Of a stretch of DNA of 64,000 nucleotides, positions 24,204 to 35,954 are shown piece after piece. Numbering within the stretch: position 1 is the stretch's first letter; the number at the start of each line of letters is the position of its first letter. A program made the translations under genes and the position numbers. This DNA comes from Chionoecetes opilio (lineage: Eukaryota; Arthropoda; Malacostraca; Decapoda; Majidae). Under the pieces are notes generated by a model that made no database searches, had not been told where the DNA came from, and saw nothing but the letters and a program-made list of their open reading frames with translations. The DNA is taken from contig JACEEZ010013404.1 of the NCBI GenBank assembly GCA_016584305.1, positions 193,501 to 257,500 of the forward strand, given 5' to 3'.

Positions 24204-24241
24204 CACACTGGTGGCAGCGGAGGGGAGCGGCACTACTTATA
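24204..24241 (-). promoter_or_regulatory. core promoter: TATA box and initiator
   Basis: On the minus strand TATAAG (24241-24236) is followed, 32 bases after its first base, by an initiator-like CCAGTGTG centred on 24209. This is ideal arthropod TATA-Inr spacing. The predicted start gives a 5' leader of about 26 bases before the ATG at 24183. Confidence 0.6.
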
Positions 24242-24561
24242 ACACAGGTCACCACGCCCTTCCCACCACCGCCCTTCCTTCCATTCGCGGATGTGACGGG
24301 ACAATCATCCTCGCTTTCTTCCGTGGCACAAACAATAACAAATTTCACTTTCCTTTGCTCCCTCCAACGTTATGATGCTCTTCTCTTCTTCCTCCTTCCT
24401 TCCTTCTTCTCCCATTCTTTCTTTCACCTATGCTCGTTAGGCTTCATTATGTTCCTGTTACTTCCTGTTTATTCTACTGTTCTTAAGATTAGTATTTTAT
24501 ATATGTAATTCCTCGTCATCTTTCTATTTCACAAATTTTGTTGTCTTCTTTTTCTTTCAGT

Positions 24562-24745
24562 CTTACCTTCGACGGCGAGTGCAGCAGAGGACACACGGGG
24601 GCGGCATGAGCCTTTATTATCACAGGCGTCACGATAAAAACCCTGCCTGCGCCACCATGGGGAGGACCAACCATCACAGCCTCACGTGCAGACCTCCAGA
24701 CCCAACCATCAGAGGCTCAACGAAATACACGCGCTAAATTATCAA
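24562..24745 (+). mobile_element. SINE family A, 5'-truncated
   Basis: It has the body words CTTCGACGGCGAGTGCAGC and CCCTGCCTGCGCCACCATGG but lacks the tRNA-like head. It lies about 350 bp upstream of the chitin-binding gene's start site. Confidence 0.65.
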
Positions 24746-24799
24746 ATGTAAGAAAAGTAAGAAACGGCTTTTACACTTAATAGGTTAATTTACTCATGT

Positions 24800-25486
24800 T
24801 TTTTTTTTTTTTTTTTTTTTTTTTTCTAATGTTTGCCTTCGGGTGAAAATATGATTATTACCACTACTACTGTTACTACTATTTCTACAACCACTACAAC
24901 TATTACCAACTGTGCCATTTTTATAATAACAATAATAATAACTTGTCATTATTATTTCTATTAATATTATTATTGTTAATATTATCATTATTATCATTAT
25001 TATCGTCATTATCAATATTAGTTATCATATTCATTTTATCATTACAATCTTAGCATTATCATTCTTGTAATTATTACTAATATGATATATCATTATCATA
25101 ATCATGGTCATTATTATGATAATTATCATGACCATTATCGTTTTTACCAATACTTAGTATCATTATTGTCGTCATTGTAATTATCAGTATTTTTCTTGAT
25201 AATTACTTGCGTCATCATAATTTTCCTTATCATTATTATCATCATTATTATTAATAACATTTTATTATACTATCATAATTATTTATCATTATTATTAACA
25301 TTGATTATTAAAAAAATTTGTTACTATGATTACTGTCATCAATCATTATTATGATAATTTTTGATAATATATTATGACGATCATTTTGATTATTACATAA
25401 ATTATTACTATTACCAATAAAATTATCAAAATTATAATTCTTATAAAAATTATCATTATCATCATAATCATTACTACCACAATAGT

Positions 25487-25577
<91 letters not shown>
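24800..25577. repeat. poly-T, degenerate ATT/ATC region and (GA)n
   Basis: There is poly-T at 24800-24826, a decayed (ATTATC)n-like stretch to about 25480, and an uninterrupted (GA)n at 25489-25577. No gene is recognised. Confidence 0.8.
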
Positions 25578-25580
<3 letters not shown>

Positions 25581-25774
25581 AATCACCTTAGCTTTCTAAA
25601 CTAATTATGCGAGTAAACAAAAGTGTCTTATTGTAACAGTAATTATCACCTCATTACATCACTCTTCTGTCTGTGCCGCAACGCTATTTTGCTGTCTCTA
25701 TAAGCTCTAAGTTGGCGATCGCGAGTAGTGCGCTTGATCAAGACCGTGGATGAATATTGCAATGTACCAATGTA

Positions 25775-26075
25775 CCGCCGTGGTGCAGTGGCTAGCATGC
25801 TTGGCTACGAATCTGCGGGCCCTGGTTCGAATCTGGGCCAGGGCAAGTCGGTGACCAGCCTACCCAGCTGTTCTTCCTTCCTTTCGGGGTTGATAAATGG
25901 GTAACTGGGGTAACCTGGGGAAGGTAACTGTGGTAACCCGGGAGTCACACTAGCCCTGTGTCCCGGAGTAACGGGTCCTCACCCACCACAGGCTCTAAGG
26001 GCTAATGCCACGGAGATGAGCACCGCATGCCACGCGCAGCATAGCGTATGCTCCCACCTTTGCCTTTTTACCTAA
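25775..26075 (+). mobile_element. tRNA-Arg-like SINE, family B
   Basis: The head CCGCCGTGGTGCAGTGG (A box) and GGTTCGAATCT (B box) frame an anticodon-loop-like CTACGAA, so the source may be tRNA-Arg(ACG). The body includes GGTAACTGTGGTAACCCGGG. Other copies are at 26773, 50232 and 51231. Confidence 0.75.
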
Positions 26076-26155
26076 TTTACCCCCCACACAGAGATCATTA
26101 ATATCAGACCGTATTCTACTTTTTAACGGACGACATTTTAGATCTATTGTAGATG

Positions 26156-26400
26156 AGCTACTACTACTGCTACTACTACTACTATTACTACTATTACTAC
26201 TATTACTACTACTACTACTATTACTACTACTACTACTACTTCTACTACTTCTACTACTACTACTACTACTTCTACTACTACTACTACTACTACTTCTACT
26301 ACTACTACTACTACTTCTACTACTACTACTACTACTTCTACTACTACTACTACTACTACTTCTACTACTACTACTACTACTACTACTACCACTACTACTT

Positions 26401-26437
<37 letters not shown>

Positions 26438-26480
26438 CACTACTACTTCTACTACTACTACTACTACCACTACTACTACT
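26156..26480. repeat. (TAC)n trinucleotide array
   Basis: About 325 bp of TAC carries TTC and ATT variants. Poly-Tyr, poly-Ser and poly-Val frames are artefacts. Confidence 0.95.
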
Positions 26481-26671
26481 ACTAATAATAATAATAATTC
26501 TATTCTCACTGGAAGGCATACAGGAAAAACAACAACACAATATATAGACATGAGGGAATAAACTTAAGTACTAAAGCAAATAAAAGAAAATATATACGTA
26601 AATGTGGGCAAGATATACTAATAGTGTGAAGTGTTTATTTTCAATATAAGGGATAAAAAGGCAACCAAACA

Positions 26672-27141
26672 GCCGCAACGCTGTTTTGCTGTCTCTATAA
26701 GCTCTTAAGTTGGCGATCGCGAGTAGTGCGCTTGATCAAGACCGTGGATGAATATTGCAATGTACCAATGTACCGCCGTGGTGCAGTGGCTAGCGTGCCT
26801 GGCTACGAATCTGCGGGCCCTGGTTCGAATCCGGGCCAGGGCAAGTCGGCGACCAGCCTAACCCAGCTTCCTTTCGGGGTTGATAAATGGGTACCTGGGG
26901 AAGGTAACTGTGGTAACCCGGGAGTCACACTAGCCCTGTGTCCCGGGGTAACGGGTCCTCACCCACCACAGGCTCTAAGGGCTAATGCCACGGAGATGAG
27001 CACCGATTGCCACGCGCAGCTTAGCATATGCTCCCATCTTTACCTTTTTACCTAATTTACCATAAATAACACAGAGATCATTAATATCAGACCGTATTCT
27101 ACTTTTTAACGGACGACATTTTAGATCTATTGTAGATGAGT

Positions 27142-27221
<80 letters not shown>

Positions 27222-27522
27222 TTACTACTACTACTTCTACTACTACTACTTCTACTACTACTACTTCTACTACTACTACTACTACTTCTTCTACTACACT
27301 ACTACTACTACTACTACTACTACTAATAACTACTATAATAATAATAATAATAATTCTATTCTCACTGGAAGGCATACAGGAAAAACAACAACACAATATA
27401 TAGACATGAGGGAATAAACTTAAGTACTAAAGCAAATAAAAGAAAATATATACGTAAATGTGGGCAAGATATACTAATAGTGTGAAGTGTTTATTTTCAA
27501 TATGAGATATAAAAAGGCAACA
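26672..27522. repeat. tandem 1-kb duplication, copy 2
   Basis: This has the same order as copy 1 with a shorter TAC array (27139-27330), so it is about 140 bp shorter. Unique parts differ at only a few positions. Confidence 0.85.
26773..27060 (+). mobile_element. SINE family B (duplicated copy)
   Basis: It has an A box TGGTGCAGTGG and a consensus B box GGTTCGAATCC. It was copied with the surrounding 1-kb segment rather than by its own retroposition. Confidence 0.75.
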
Positions 27523-27885
27523 ATGATGATATGGTAAGCAAGTAAAGGGAAGGTCGGAGGTCAGAGAGGTGATACCTATTATAATTTATTGGTCAGGTTC
27601 CTCATATGATACACAAAAGTTTTCACTAAAACTAAAACGCCTTCTTTCCTTCCTTCATTGCCTCTATCACTGCTTCTCTCCCTGTATTTCCTTCCTTCAG
27701 TGTTTTCTCATTCGTTGTTTCAGAATTTCGTGTTTGATTTGTGTATATATTTTTTTTTGTCCATTTAACTTGATTTTTTTTTCTCTCAGCCCTTACATTT
27801 TGATCCCTTCTTTGTACTGTTCACTATGCTATTTTTGTTTTTCATTTTTGTCTTCATTTTTGTCTTCATTTTCATTTCATTCATT

Positions 27886-29300
27886 CATTTCATTCATTCA
27901 TTCATTCATTCATTTCATTCATTCATTTCATTCATTCATTCATTCATGCATGCATAATGCATGCATGCATGCATGCATTCATTAATGAATTCATTAATTA
28001 ATTCATTCCACTTCATTCATTCATTCTTCCATTCATTCATTATTAATTTAATTCATTCCATTTCAATTCATTTTCATTCATTCATTCATTGCATGCATTG
28101 CATTCATCATTCATTTCATTCATGTTCATTCATTCATTCATTCTTCATTCTTCATTCATCTTCATTCTTCCATTCATTCATTCATTCATTCATTCTTCCA
28201 TTCATTCATTCATTCATTCATTCATTCATTCATTCTTCCATTACTTCATTCCATTCATTCATTCATTCATTCTTCCATTCATTCATTCATTCTTCCATTC
28301 ATTCATTCATTCTTTCTTCCATTCATTCATTCATTCATTCATTCTTCCATTCATTCATTCATTCATTCATTCATTCATTCATTTCATTCATTCATTCATA
28401 TTCTTCATTCATTCTCATTTCATTCATTCATTTTTCATTCATTTCATTCATTCAATTCATTCATTCTTCTATCATTCATTCATTCTTCCATTCATTTCAT
28501 TCTTCTCATTCATTTCCATTCATCATCACATTCACATCATCTTCATCATTCATTCATTCAATTTTCCATTCATTATTCATTTTCCACTTCATTCATTCAT
28601 TCTTCATTCATCTTCATTCATTCATTCATTCTTCCATTCATCATTTCATCTCATTATTCATTCATTCATCATTCAATTCATTCTTCCATTCATTCATTCA
28701 TCCATTCATTCATTCATTCATTCATTCTTCCATTCATTCATTCATTCTTCATTCATTCATTCATTCATTCATTCTTCCATTCATTCATTCATTCTTCCAT
28801 TCATTCTTCCATTCATTCATTCATTCTTCCATTCATTCATTCATTCATTCATTCATTCATTCATTCTTCCATTCATTCATTCATTCTTCATTCATTCATT
28901 CATTCTTCATTCATTCATTCTTCCATTCATTCATTCATTTTTCCATTCATTCATTCATTCTTCCATTCATTCATTCATTCATTCATTCATTCATTCATTC
29001 ATCTCATTCACATTCATTCATTCATTCATTCCATTTCATTCATTCCATTCATTCATCTTCTTCCATTCATTATCATTCATCTTCATTCATTCATTCTTCA
29101 TTTCTTTATTCTCATAGTTTCATTCATTCATTCAGTCATTTCATTCCATTATTCTTCATAGTCATTCATTCTTTTATATCAGTCTTTATCCATTCATTCA
29201 TTCATATTCATTCTTCATTCATCAGTCATTCATTCCATCATTATCATTCTCTCCAATCATTCATTCATTCTTCCATTCAGTTTTCTTCACATTCTTCCAG
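27886..29300. repeat. 1.4-kb (ATTC)n tetranucleotide array
   Basis: ATTC repeats carry interspersed CTTCC, ATGC and CATC variants and decay toward the right end. The 505- and 342-codon plus-strand frames (HSFIHSFI patterns) are translations of the array. Confidence 0.95.
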
Positions 29301-30505
29301 TCATCATTATTCTCCATCAGAACTTCCATATATTCATTCATTTTTTCATCCATTCTTCTTACGTTCTATACCATTCAGATTTTCATTAGCATCTATTCTG
29401 TCATTAGCTTCATTCTTCATACATGTTCAATTTACGTTCAGTTTTCATTACTTCTACATACTTTCTATCAGCACGTGATCCATGTCACCATATACACTCA
29501 GGTCTGGATTCCTAGGTTGCATCAGTCATTCACCTCCGTGCTATGTGAAACTCGTTTCATCACCGACCTAAGGATGGACCAATTGTTTACTGCCTATTAT
29601 GGAGTACTCTAGAGATGCTTGCATGCAGCGTTCTAGGTACTGTATATAGCCATCTAGTAAGTTGATAGCGTACTGTTGATAGCAACGGTGTTAGGTACAT
29701 GTATACAGTACGTATTCCAGAATGCAGTCTGGTAACTTGAAATGCAAGGGCGGAAATGAGGCTACCATAGTTGTGGCAGACGAGTTCTGCACACATATGA
29801 AGTCCAACGAACCAGATACGGAAATTTCATCATGTATAGGGCTGAGTACGAGAAGCTTTGATTTGACCGATTAGATTTTGTTGCTCTCTCTCAGAGTTGA
29901 AATTGAGTTTAGCATGTATCTTACATATTCTCGATGCATTACATCACTGATGACCGGTATCATGTTATTGCAAGCAGGCGAAATTAGAGAGGCCCAAAGT
30001 ACCAGATTGGAGTATCATGAAGAAGGTGTGTGCATGGCATACAGTTACACAATAATAGAAATGCATAACGCAAAACATTGTTATCGTCAATAACAATAGA
30101 TTCCACTCATGAAACTGAGAAATGCATTGCTACCAAATCGCACAGCTGTTGAACATTGTGAATACTGATGAGGGCTAGAAATGTTTTGTTTTTCTTCTCG
30201 TGTCTATCAGTACGTTTTGTACATACTGTTGTAGGTTCCATGTATATTATCCATTCATGTCATCCATTAGTTAAGTCATTTTCATTTATTCATTATGAGA
30301 CTTGTATGAACCCCAAGGGGTTAATGATGCCAATACAGCTTTACATAATGTACTCGTATATAAATATGGTACTATATACTTTATATGCACAGTAATCGTG
30401 TAGTTTATTTTTTTACGGAGATATTTGTATTATACTTTGTAGCGTATAAGATCTATAGTGTTTTGTAATAAACATAACATATAAGCTGTGTTACACAATA
30501 AAATT
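29300..30505. other. no recognisable gene
   Basis: Unique-looking AT-moderate sequence. Open frames are short and lack domains. I see nothing supportable. Confidence 0.35.
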
Positions 30506-30508
30506 CGT

Positions 30509-31098
30509 TTTTTTTTTTTTTTTTTTACATGACAAAGGACTGGCTAAGGGCACAAAAAAATGGGTAACACAAAGCCCGCTTAGTTGCCACTCCCTATAAA
30601 GAAGATAGTAAGAGAATAAAATAAAAAAAGAGGGGTGAGCCAATTTAGTTCGGGAGGTGTCTTGTTACTCTTCTTTTGAAAAGATTTAAGTCATAGGAAA
30701 GTGGAAAAATAGAAACAGGAAGAGAGCTCCAGAGTTTACCAGTGAAAGGGATGAAAGAGTAAAGATACTGATTAACTCTTGCATTAGGAAGATGGACAGA
30801 ATAGGGATGAGAATGAGTAGAAAGTCTTGTGCAGCGAGGCCGCGGGAGGGGGGGAGGCATGCAGTTACAAGTTCAGAAGAGCAGTTAGCATGAAAAAAAC
30901 GGTAGAAGGAGCAAGAGAAGCAACATTGCAGCGGTGATTTAAGATGAAGACAGTCAGCAGACGAGAGGAGTTGATGAGACGAAAAGCTTTTGACTCAACC
31001 CTGTTTAGGAGAGCTGTATGAGTGGATCCTCCCCAAACATGCGAGGCATACTCCATACATGGGCGGATAAGGCCCCTGTAGAGAGCAAGCAATAGACT
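30509..31098 (-). mobile_element. jockey-like LINE, 5'-truncated, with poly(A)
   Basis: On the minus strand this encodes the end of a reverse transcriptase, LYRGLIRPCMEYASHVWGG, then SKAFRLINS. After frame changes come LPNARVNQYLYSFIPFTGKL and LNLFKRRVTRHL. A 3'UTR and an A-run (poly-T at 30511-30530 on the plus strand) follow. The piece is a dead-on-arrival insertion. Recent origin is suggested by the intact A tail, but the frames are broken. Confidence 0.75.
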
Positions 31099-31099
31099 C

Positions 31100-31450
31100 C
31101 CTTACTGAGCTCGATCTGTCATCTGGTGGCCGTCTGGGAACTACACGCGGAGCTAGAATACCGGGTTACATTAGATTATTTTTCTTACACGTTTTCACTT
31201 GGTGTTTTGAAATCGCAATATTTTTCTCATAGCTACGGTTTACATACAATTCATATATAAGCGGTAATTAAAAAACTATGAAACCCCCTGAAAAATACAA
31301 TCTTCTCCAAGGAAACAATCATTATATAATACTTATGGCTTGATTTAAGTCCAGTATAATAAATGGAATACAATTACATGGTAAACATTTGTAGCTCGTG
31401 CTTTCATTCAGAATTATAAAATAGTTATAAAATTTGCTGCCGGCTGCTGT
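31100..31450. other. no recognisable gene
   Basis: AT-rich spacer between LINE and THAP segments. Confidence 0.35.
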
Positions 31451-31458
31451 ACGAGATT

Positions 31459-31770
31459 TTACTGGCAGCTGACCGCATGCCGCATGGGAGAAGCGGAGCC
31501 CAGCACAGGGTCTGGATGCCTTGGAGATGGTCTATTGTTTTCCCAAACAATGAAATGTCTTGAGCACACAGCATTGTTCCTTGTTGCTCTCCATTCATCA
31601 CCTCTTCTACACCTTCTCTCCCACAACCTACGTCGTTTCCCATCTTTTTTAGTAGGTGGAAAACTGGCCCATCCTTTCACATTTTTCATGAATGGGTGTT
31701 GTTGGTCTGTGTTGAAGGTTGAATTTGACTTGCAATCAGCCACAGCACAGACATACCTCGTCATGTTCAC
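31459..31770 (-). CDS. THAP zinc-finger domain protein
   Basis: The frame encodes 103 residues. Near the start it reads YVCAVADCKSN, then WASFPP, a basic stretch KKDGKRRRLWERRCRRGDEW, and AVCSRHF. This is the C2CH pattern of a THAP finger: Cys-x4-Cys, a conserved Trp and Pro, and Cys-x2-His. The tail NRPSPRHPDPVLG fits the region after the finger. THAP fingers bind DNA in P-element-type transposases and in host regulators. The frame starts at the junction with a decayed Ty3 pol fragment (31785) and stops soon after the domain, so it may be a transposon remnant or a single exon. A shorter THAP-like start recurs at 42608. Confidence 0.6.
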   Translation of the reverse strand: MNMTRYVCAVADCKSNSTFNTDQQHPFMKNVKGWASFPPTKKDGKRRRLWERRCRRGDEWRATRNNAVCSRHFIVWENNRPSPRHPDPVLGSASPMRHAVSCQ

Positions 31771-31784
31771 TCTTGGTGTTGTTT

Positions 31785-32907
31785 AGGGCTTGGAAAAATA
31801 AGAGAGTACTTGGGCTTTGCCCTCATCACTATACTGCATCAGTACTGCTCCTACGTGAGTTTGGCTAGCATCGGTATCCAACACAAATGGTTTATTGATG
31901 TTGGCCTTAGTTAAGATGGGAGCTCTATAGTCAGTTTATCCTTTAATATCTGAAATGCTTGCTGGCTTTCCTCTGACCATTTGAATGGGTTATCTTTCTT
32001 GGTCAAATTAGTGATAGGCACTGCTATCTTAGCGAATCCTTCTATGTACTTCCTATAGAAACCTACCATACCTAGAAATCTTCTGGTTTCCTTGACATTA
32101 GTTGGGGGTTTCATTTTATCTACGGCTGCCATATTGTCTGGGTTGGGTTGGTAACCTTCCTTGTTCACTACTTGCCCCAGAAAATTAACTTTTCTGTCCT
32201 ATTTTACATTTGGTCAGATTTAATTTGACTCCAAATCTAGTCAGATGTCCAAATAATTTATCGATCCTTTCCAATAATTTCTCGTAACTGGGTGCCATCA
32301 GGATTATGTCATCCAGATAATTTTTAAGCCAATTTTCTTTCAGTAAAGGAGTTAGGATCTGGGCTAATTTGCGATCGAAAATTGCCGCACTGCAATTTAA
32401 TCCAAAGGGAAGTCTTTTGAATCTATATAAGGATATTCCTTCACTGAAAGTTGTTAGATCTTTACTACTTTCATCCAACAGTACTTGATAATATGCAGCT
32501 TTCATATCTAGGGTGGCATAGTATTCATAGCCCGCTACCGATTCTACTAACTCTTCCAATTTAGGTAGGGGGTGTATATCAGTGGCTAAATGTTGATTAA
32601 CTTTTCTATAGTCTAGACATCCTTTTTTCCCCATTCGGCTTGTTAACCAGTACTATAGGACTTAACCACGCAGCTGTGGAATTTTCTATTATGTCCTTCT
32701 CTTCCATTTCTCTCAACATTTTAGCTATTAGCTCTTTAGCTTTCTCCTTTTACCTATATGTAACTCCTCTACACGGGTTTGGATCTAACACCTGAATATG
32801 AGCGGGTTCAGTTTTCATGGTGCCTAGTTCTCCTGCATCTAAGATAAATAGTTCATGGTGCTCTTTTATCAAGGCGAAAAGATGGTGTCTCTCCTGTTCA
32901 CTTAAGT
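31785..32907 (-). pseudogene. Ty3/mdg4-type pol fragment
   Basis: Reading minus, the order is a linker (LSEQERHHLFALIKEHHEL), then reverse transcriptase with STAAWLSPIVL, LDMKAAYYQV and the YLDD catalytic box. FLGMVGFYRKYIEGFAKI and the start of an RNase H (VLDTDASQTHVGAVL) follow. At least three frame changes break it (near 32760, 32640 and 32175). No LTRs, integrase or gag are seen nearby. It is bounded by a hAT end at 32908 and the THAP segment at 31770. Confidence 0.8.
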
Positions 32908-33078
32908 CAGTGGTTCCCAAACCCATGGTCGCGACCCAAATGAGGGTCGCGAGGGTGTTTATGAGGGTCACTGGATAGTCTTGGAAAAAAGGCATAATTA
33001 TGATTATTACAATATAAAGGCAGAATTTTCAAATCACAGTAAAGTAAAATTGATAAATATTAATCACCAATATACAGT
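32908..33078 (+). mobile_element. hAT-type MITE fragment
   Basis: It begins CAGTGGTTCCCAAACC followed by GGTCGCGACCC, a terminal repeat style characteristic of hAT elements. Its right end is not visible because LINE sequence starts by 33085. Confidence 0.5.
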
Positions 33079-33084
33079 GATTTC

Positions 33085-34224
33085 GACAGGGGATGCTTGC
33101 AGCCTATGTTGATCTCAAGAAGGCGTTTGACTCAGTGCATCGTGAGTCACTCTGGGATCTTCTGTGACTTCGAGGGATTCCTGCAAGGACTATTGGTTTG
33201 ATAACTGGTCTGTATTCTGGGACTGAGAGTGCTGTGAAGTGTGGGGGAGGTGTATCCAGCTTCTTTCCTGTGAATAAAGGAGTGAGGCAAGGGTGCGTCC
33301 TTGCCCCATCACTTTTCAACGCTTGTATGGACTGGGTATTGGACAAGGTTGAAGATCAAAGTGATTGTGGAGCATCCGTCGGCAACACCAAGATCACTGA
33401 TCTTGTTTTTGCCGATGATGCAGTAATCTTATCTGAGTCCCTGGAGGTCCTGGTGATGGCTCTCGAGGCGCTGCACGAGGAGGCAAAGCCTTTGGGACTT
33501 GAGGTCTCCTGGCTCAAGACCAAGGTCCAGGTGTTTGGAGACTTACTAGATGAAGCTGTACAGTCTGTTCATGCGTGTGGCGAGGACATTGAGATCTTGG
33601 AAGGTTTTACATACCTTGGTAGCGCAGTACATAATGACGGCGGGTCACGTCAAGAAGTCTTACGGCGGATTGGCATAGCCCACGGTGTTATGGACTCGCT
33701 CAGCGGGAGTATTTGGCGTTGTCGGTACCTGTGCAGGAGGACAAAGATCCGGATCTTCAAATCGCTTGTGATCCCTGTCTTACTCTATGGTTGTGAGACA
33801 TGGACACTAAATAGTGACTTGAAGAGACGAATCAATGCCTTTGGTAATAAGTGTCTTCGCAGAATCATGGGGTATCGCTGGGATGATTACGTGTCAAATC
33901 AGCGATTGCACCGTGAGACTGAATCGAGGCCTATTACCTGCATAGTCCGTCAGCGCCAACTTCGGCTATATGGGCATGTGGCACGCTACCCTGAAACCGA
34001 TCCTTCCTATCGGGTTGTATCTGTAAGAGACAATCCGGCGTGGAGCAGGCCAAGGGGGCGCCCACAAGGCTCGTGGCTGGGGCAAGTTGATGTTTCTTGT
34101 CGAGAGCTGCTTGGTATGGGAAAGGAGCCTACATGGGAACTCGCGCGTGGTGACCCCCGGGAGTGGCGTCGTAGGGTGGGCGAGGCGACGCGCCTCCCGG
34201 CGTATGCCCCCAATGATTGATTGA
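33085..34224 (+). pseudogene. non-LTR reverse transcriptase, 5'-truncated
   Basis: A nearly full C-terminal half of a LINE ORF2. It reads YVDLKKAFDSVHRESLWDLL, one in-frame TGA (33165-33167), then GVRQGCVLAPSLFN, the FADDA catalytic box, KSLVIPVLLYGCETWTL and a basic C-terminal region GHVARYPETDP. The frame is then open to the stop near 34218. The 3' end carries an ATTGATTGA simple tail. The endonuclease domain and the first half of the RT are missing. The clade (RTE- or CR1-like) cannot be fixed by eye. Apart from the single stop the sequence is well preserved, suggesting a relatively young insertion. Confidence 0.85.
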
Positions 34225-34364
34225 ATATACAGTACCATACGTCATGCGAGAAGCATTCACTCCCAATACTCGTACGCTATGTAGACAGCGAGGAACCAGT
34301 GTGCCTGAGTCTGACGCTTACCGCTCAGTATAGCAATTTATCAAAGGATTCAGTGGTGAACAGG

Positions 34365-34762
34365 AGTTAAAATTAACAATTAAATGACAGAAGGAGGTTC
34401 TGGGGAGAAGAAATAACTTGTGACCTGTGTGGGGCGGAAAAGGAATACTTAAAATATTTCCTGTTATGGTGCCTACAGTAATGAAAGAAGGAAAAGTGCG
34501 AGGCTACAACAACCTTACCTAGAGGAGGAAGAGGATATAGTGGGGGAGTATTTGTTTGGAGATGGGAATGTGGAAGAAGCAAAAAGAACAATCAACAGTT
34601 TTTGTATGACCAGAAAAAATAAGAAGAAAGAAAAAGAAAGAAACAAATAAGATAGAATAAGAGAAGACAACTAAATAAGGACCCAGACAGCAAGAAGAAA
34701 CACGTCAGGGAGTGCCGTTGAAAAAGGTCTGACTCCCGACCAACAACTGAACTGAACTGAAC
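34365..34762 (+). mobile_element. LINE C-terminal fragment with (CTGAA)n tail
   Basis: It has the zinc-knuckle-like TCDLCGAEKEYLKYFLLWC followed, after frame changes, by an acidic then Lys/Arg-rich end. It ends in repeats of AACTG at 34744-34761. This pattern is common at the C-terminus of LINE ORF2 proteins. Confidence 0.45.
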
Positions 34763-35204
34763 GGAGGAGACTGAGATCTCATTACCAAACACAATGTAGG
34801 TAAGCATTGCATGCATCGTACTTTTTATTAGTTTTGCCTTAGTAATTGTTAAATCCATTTATAAGTTGCTGTGGCAAACACAGACAGTGTGTTCAGCTGA
34901 ATCACCGGAAATTACAGTTAGCCATTTAATAACGGTTATGACTTTATTTTCTTTTATATAATTCGATGTAGCAATAATGGTATTCTTTGCATGCGTTTTA
35001 TGACAATTAGTAAGTGGGTTACGTGCATGTGAGTGACTAAGCAGGCAGGTGAATGAGTGCATCTGTGAATGAATGAGTTTGTGAGGTTTTTTTAGCATGT
35101 CTTTGCACGATTTTTGTCATCTGGAGTCAGGTAATTGTAAATCTCATCATACTTTGTAATGATGTAGAATATGGCTTCTTCGAGATGGGAGAACGATCTG
35201 GGAT

Positions 35205-35770
35205 CTGGTCCGGCCCCAGTGCGTTCAGTGCCTGCAAGTTCTCGCCAATGAATCTATGAAATAATATTAATTGAAGTGTCATTTGGACTCAGTTCATCCA
35301 AAGTTTGTCGAAAAACCATTGGGTTACTGGAAGGACAAAGAAGAACAGGTAAAACGAAGTTGGATTGATACTCCCTCGACTTCAGTTTTTTCTCTGGAGA
35401 AAGCTTCCTCGGTGTCCTTTGAAGTGGCATGGATAATTGAAAGATGCATAAAACCTCATAACATTTGAGAGGAGCTGGTGAAGCCAGCAGCAGTGGCAAT
35501 GTTAAAAACTATTGGTGGGACATATATTACCAAGAAGTTTGAATCGGTACCACTTCCAACAATACCATTAAACGTAGAATTAATCTACTATCAGAAGATA
35601 TTGTGGCTCAACTGATTGTGGCACTGTAAAAAGTAAGAACATTTTCTTTGCAGACGGATGAGTCTGTGGATATTGCAGGTGACTCTCAACTGATGTTTTT
35701 TGTAAGGTACAGAGGAGAAGATGACATACTGGAATAATTTTTCTTCTGCAGTGCCCTGTCAAGTACCACC
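35205..35770 (+). pseudogene. hAT transposase fragment (ZBED5/SCAND3-like)
   Basis: Fragments in shifting frames match the N-terminal half of this hAT group. They are the end of a BED finger (LKCHLDSVHPKFVEKPLGYW), then KASSVSFEVAWIIERCIKPH, EELVKPAAVAML, NTIKRRINLLSEDI and LQTDESVDIAGDSQLMFFVRY. The last includes the first catalytic Asp region. Several stops and frame changes show it is dead. The C-terminal dimerisation region is absent. Confidence 0.65.
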
Positions 35771-35954
35771 ACTAGATAGATATTATAGTTTTAAGGCGCC
35801 GCAACTGCGGGGTTATTGACGCCTGCTTACATAAGATACAAGAAAAGTAAAATTAAAAAACAAAATTTAAGATAGAATAAAAATATTTAAAATAACAAAA
35901 TACAGAAAAGAACAATAGTACATTAAAAACAATAATAAGTGAATATTAAAAACA

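Larger units (their letters stand above)
25675..26666. repeat. tandem 1-kb duplication, copy 1
   Basis: Copy 1 runs from GCCGCAACGCTATTTTGCTG to AAAAAGGCAAC and contains a family B SINE and a TAC array. Copy 2 starts 997 bases later. Confidence 0.85.

Noticed and set aside
26144..26551. poly-Val, poly-Ser and poly-Tyr frames
   Set aside because: Translations of the TAC array.
27961..29478. 505-codon plus-strand open frame
   Set aside because: It is the ATTC array read as His-Ser-Phe-Ile repeats. There is no other coding evidence.
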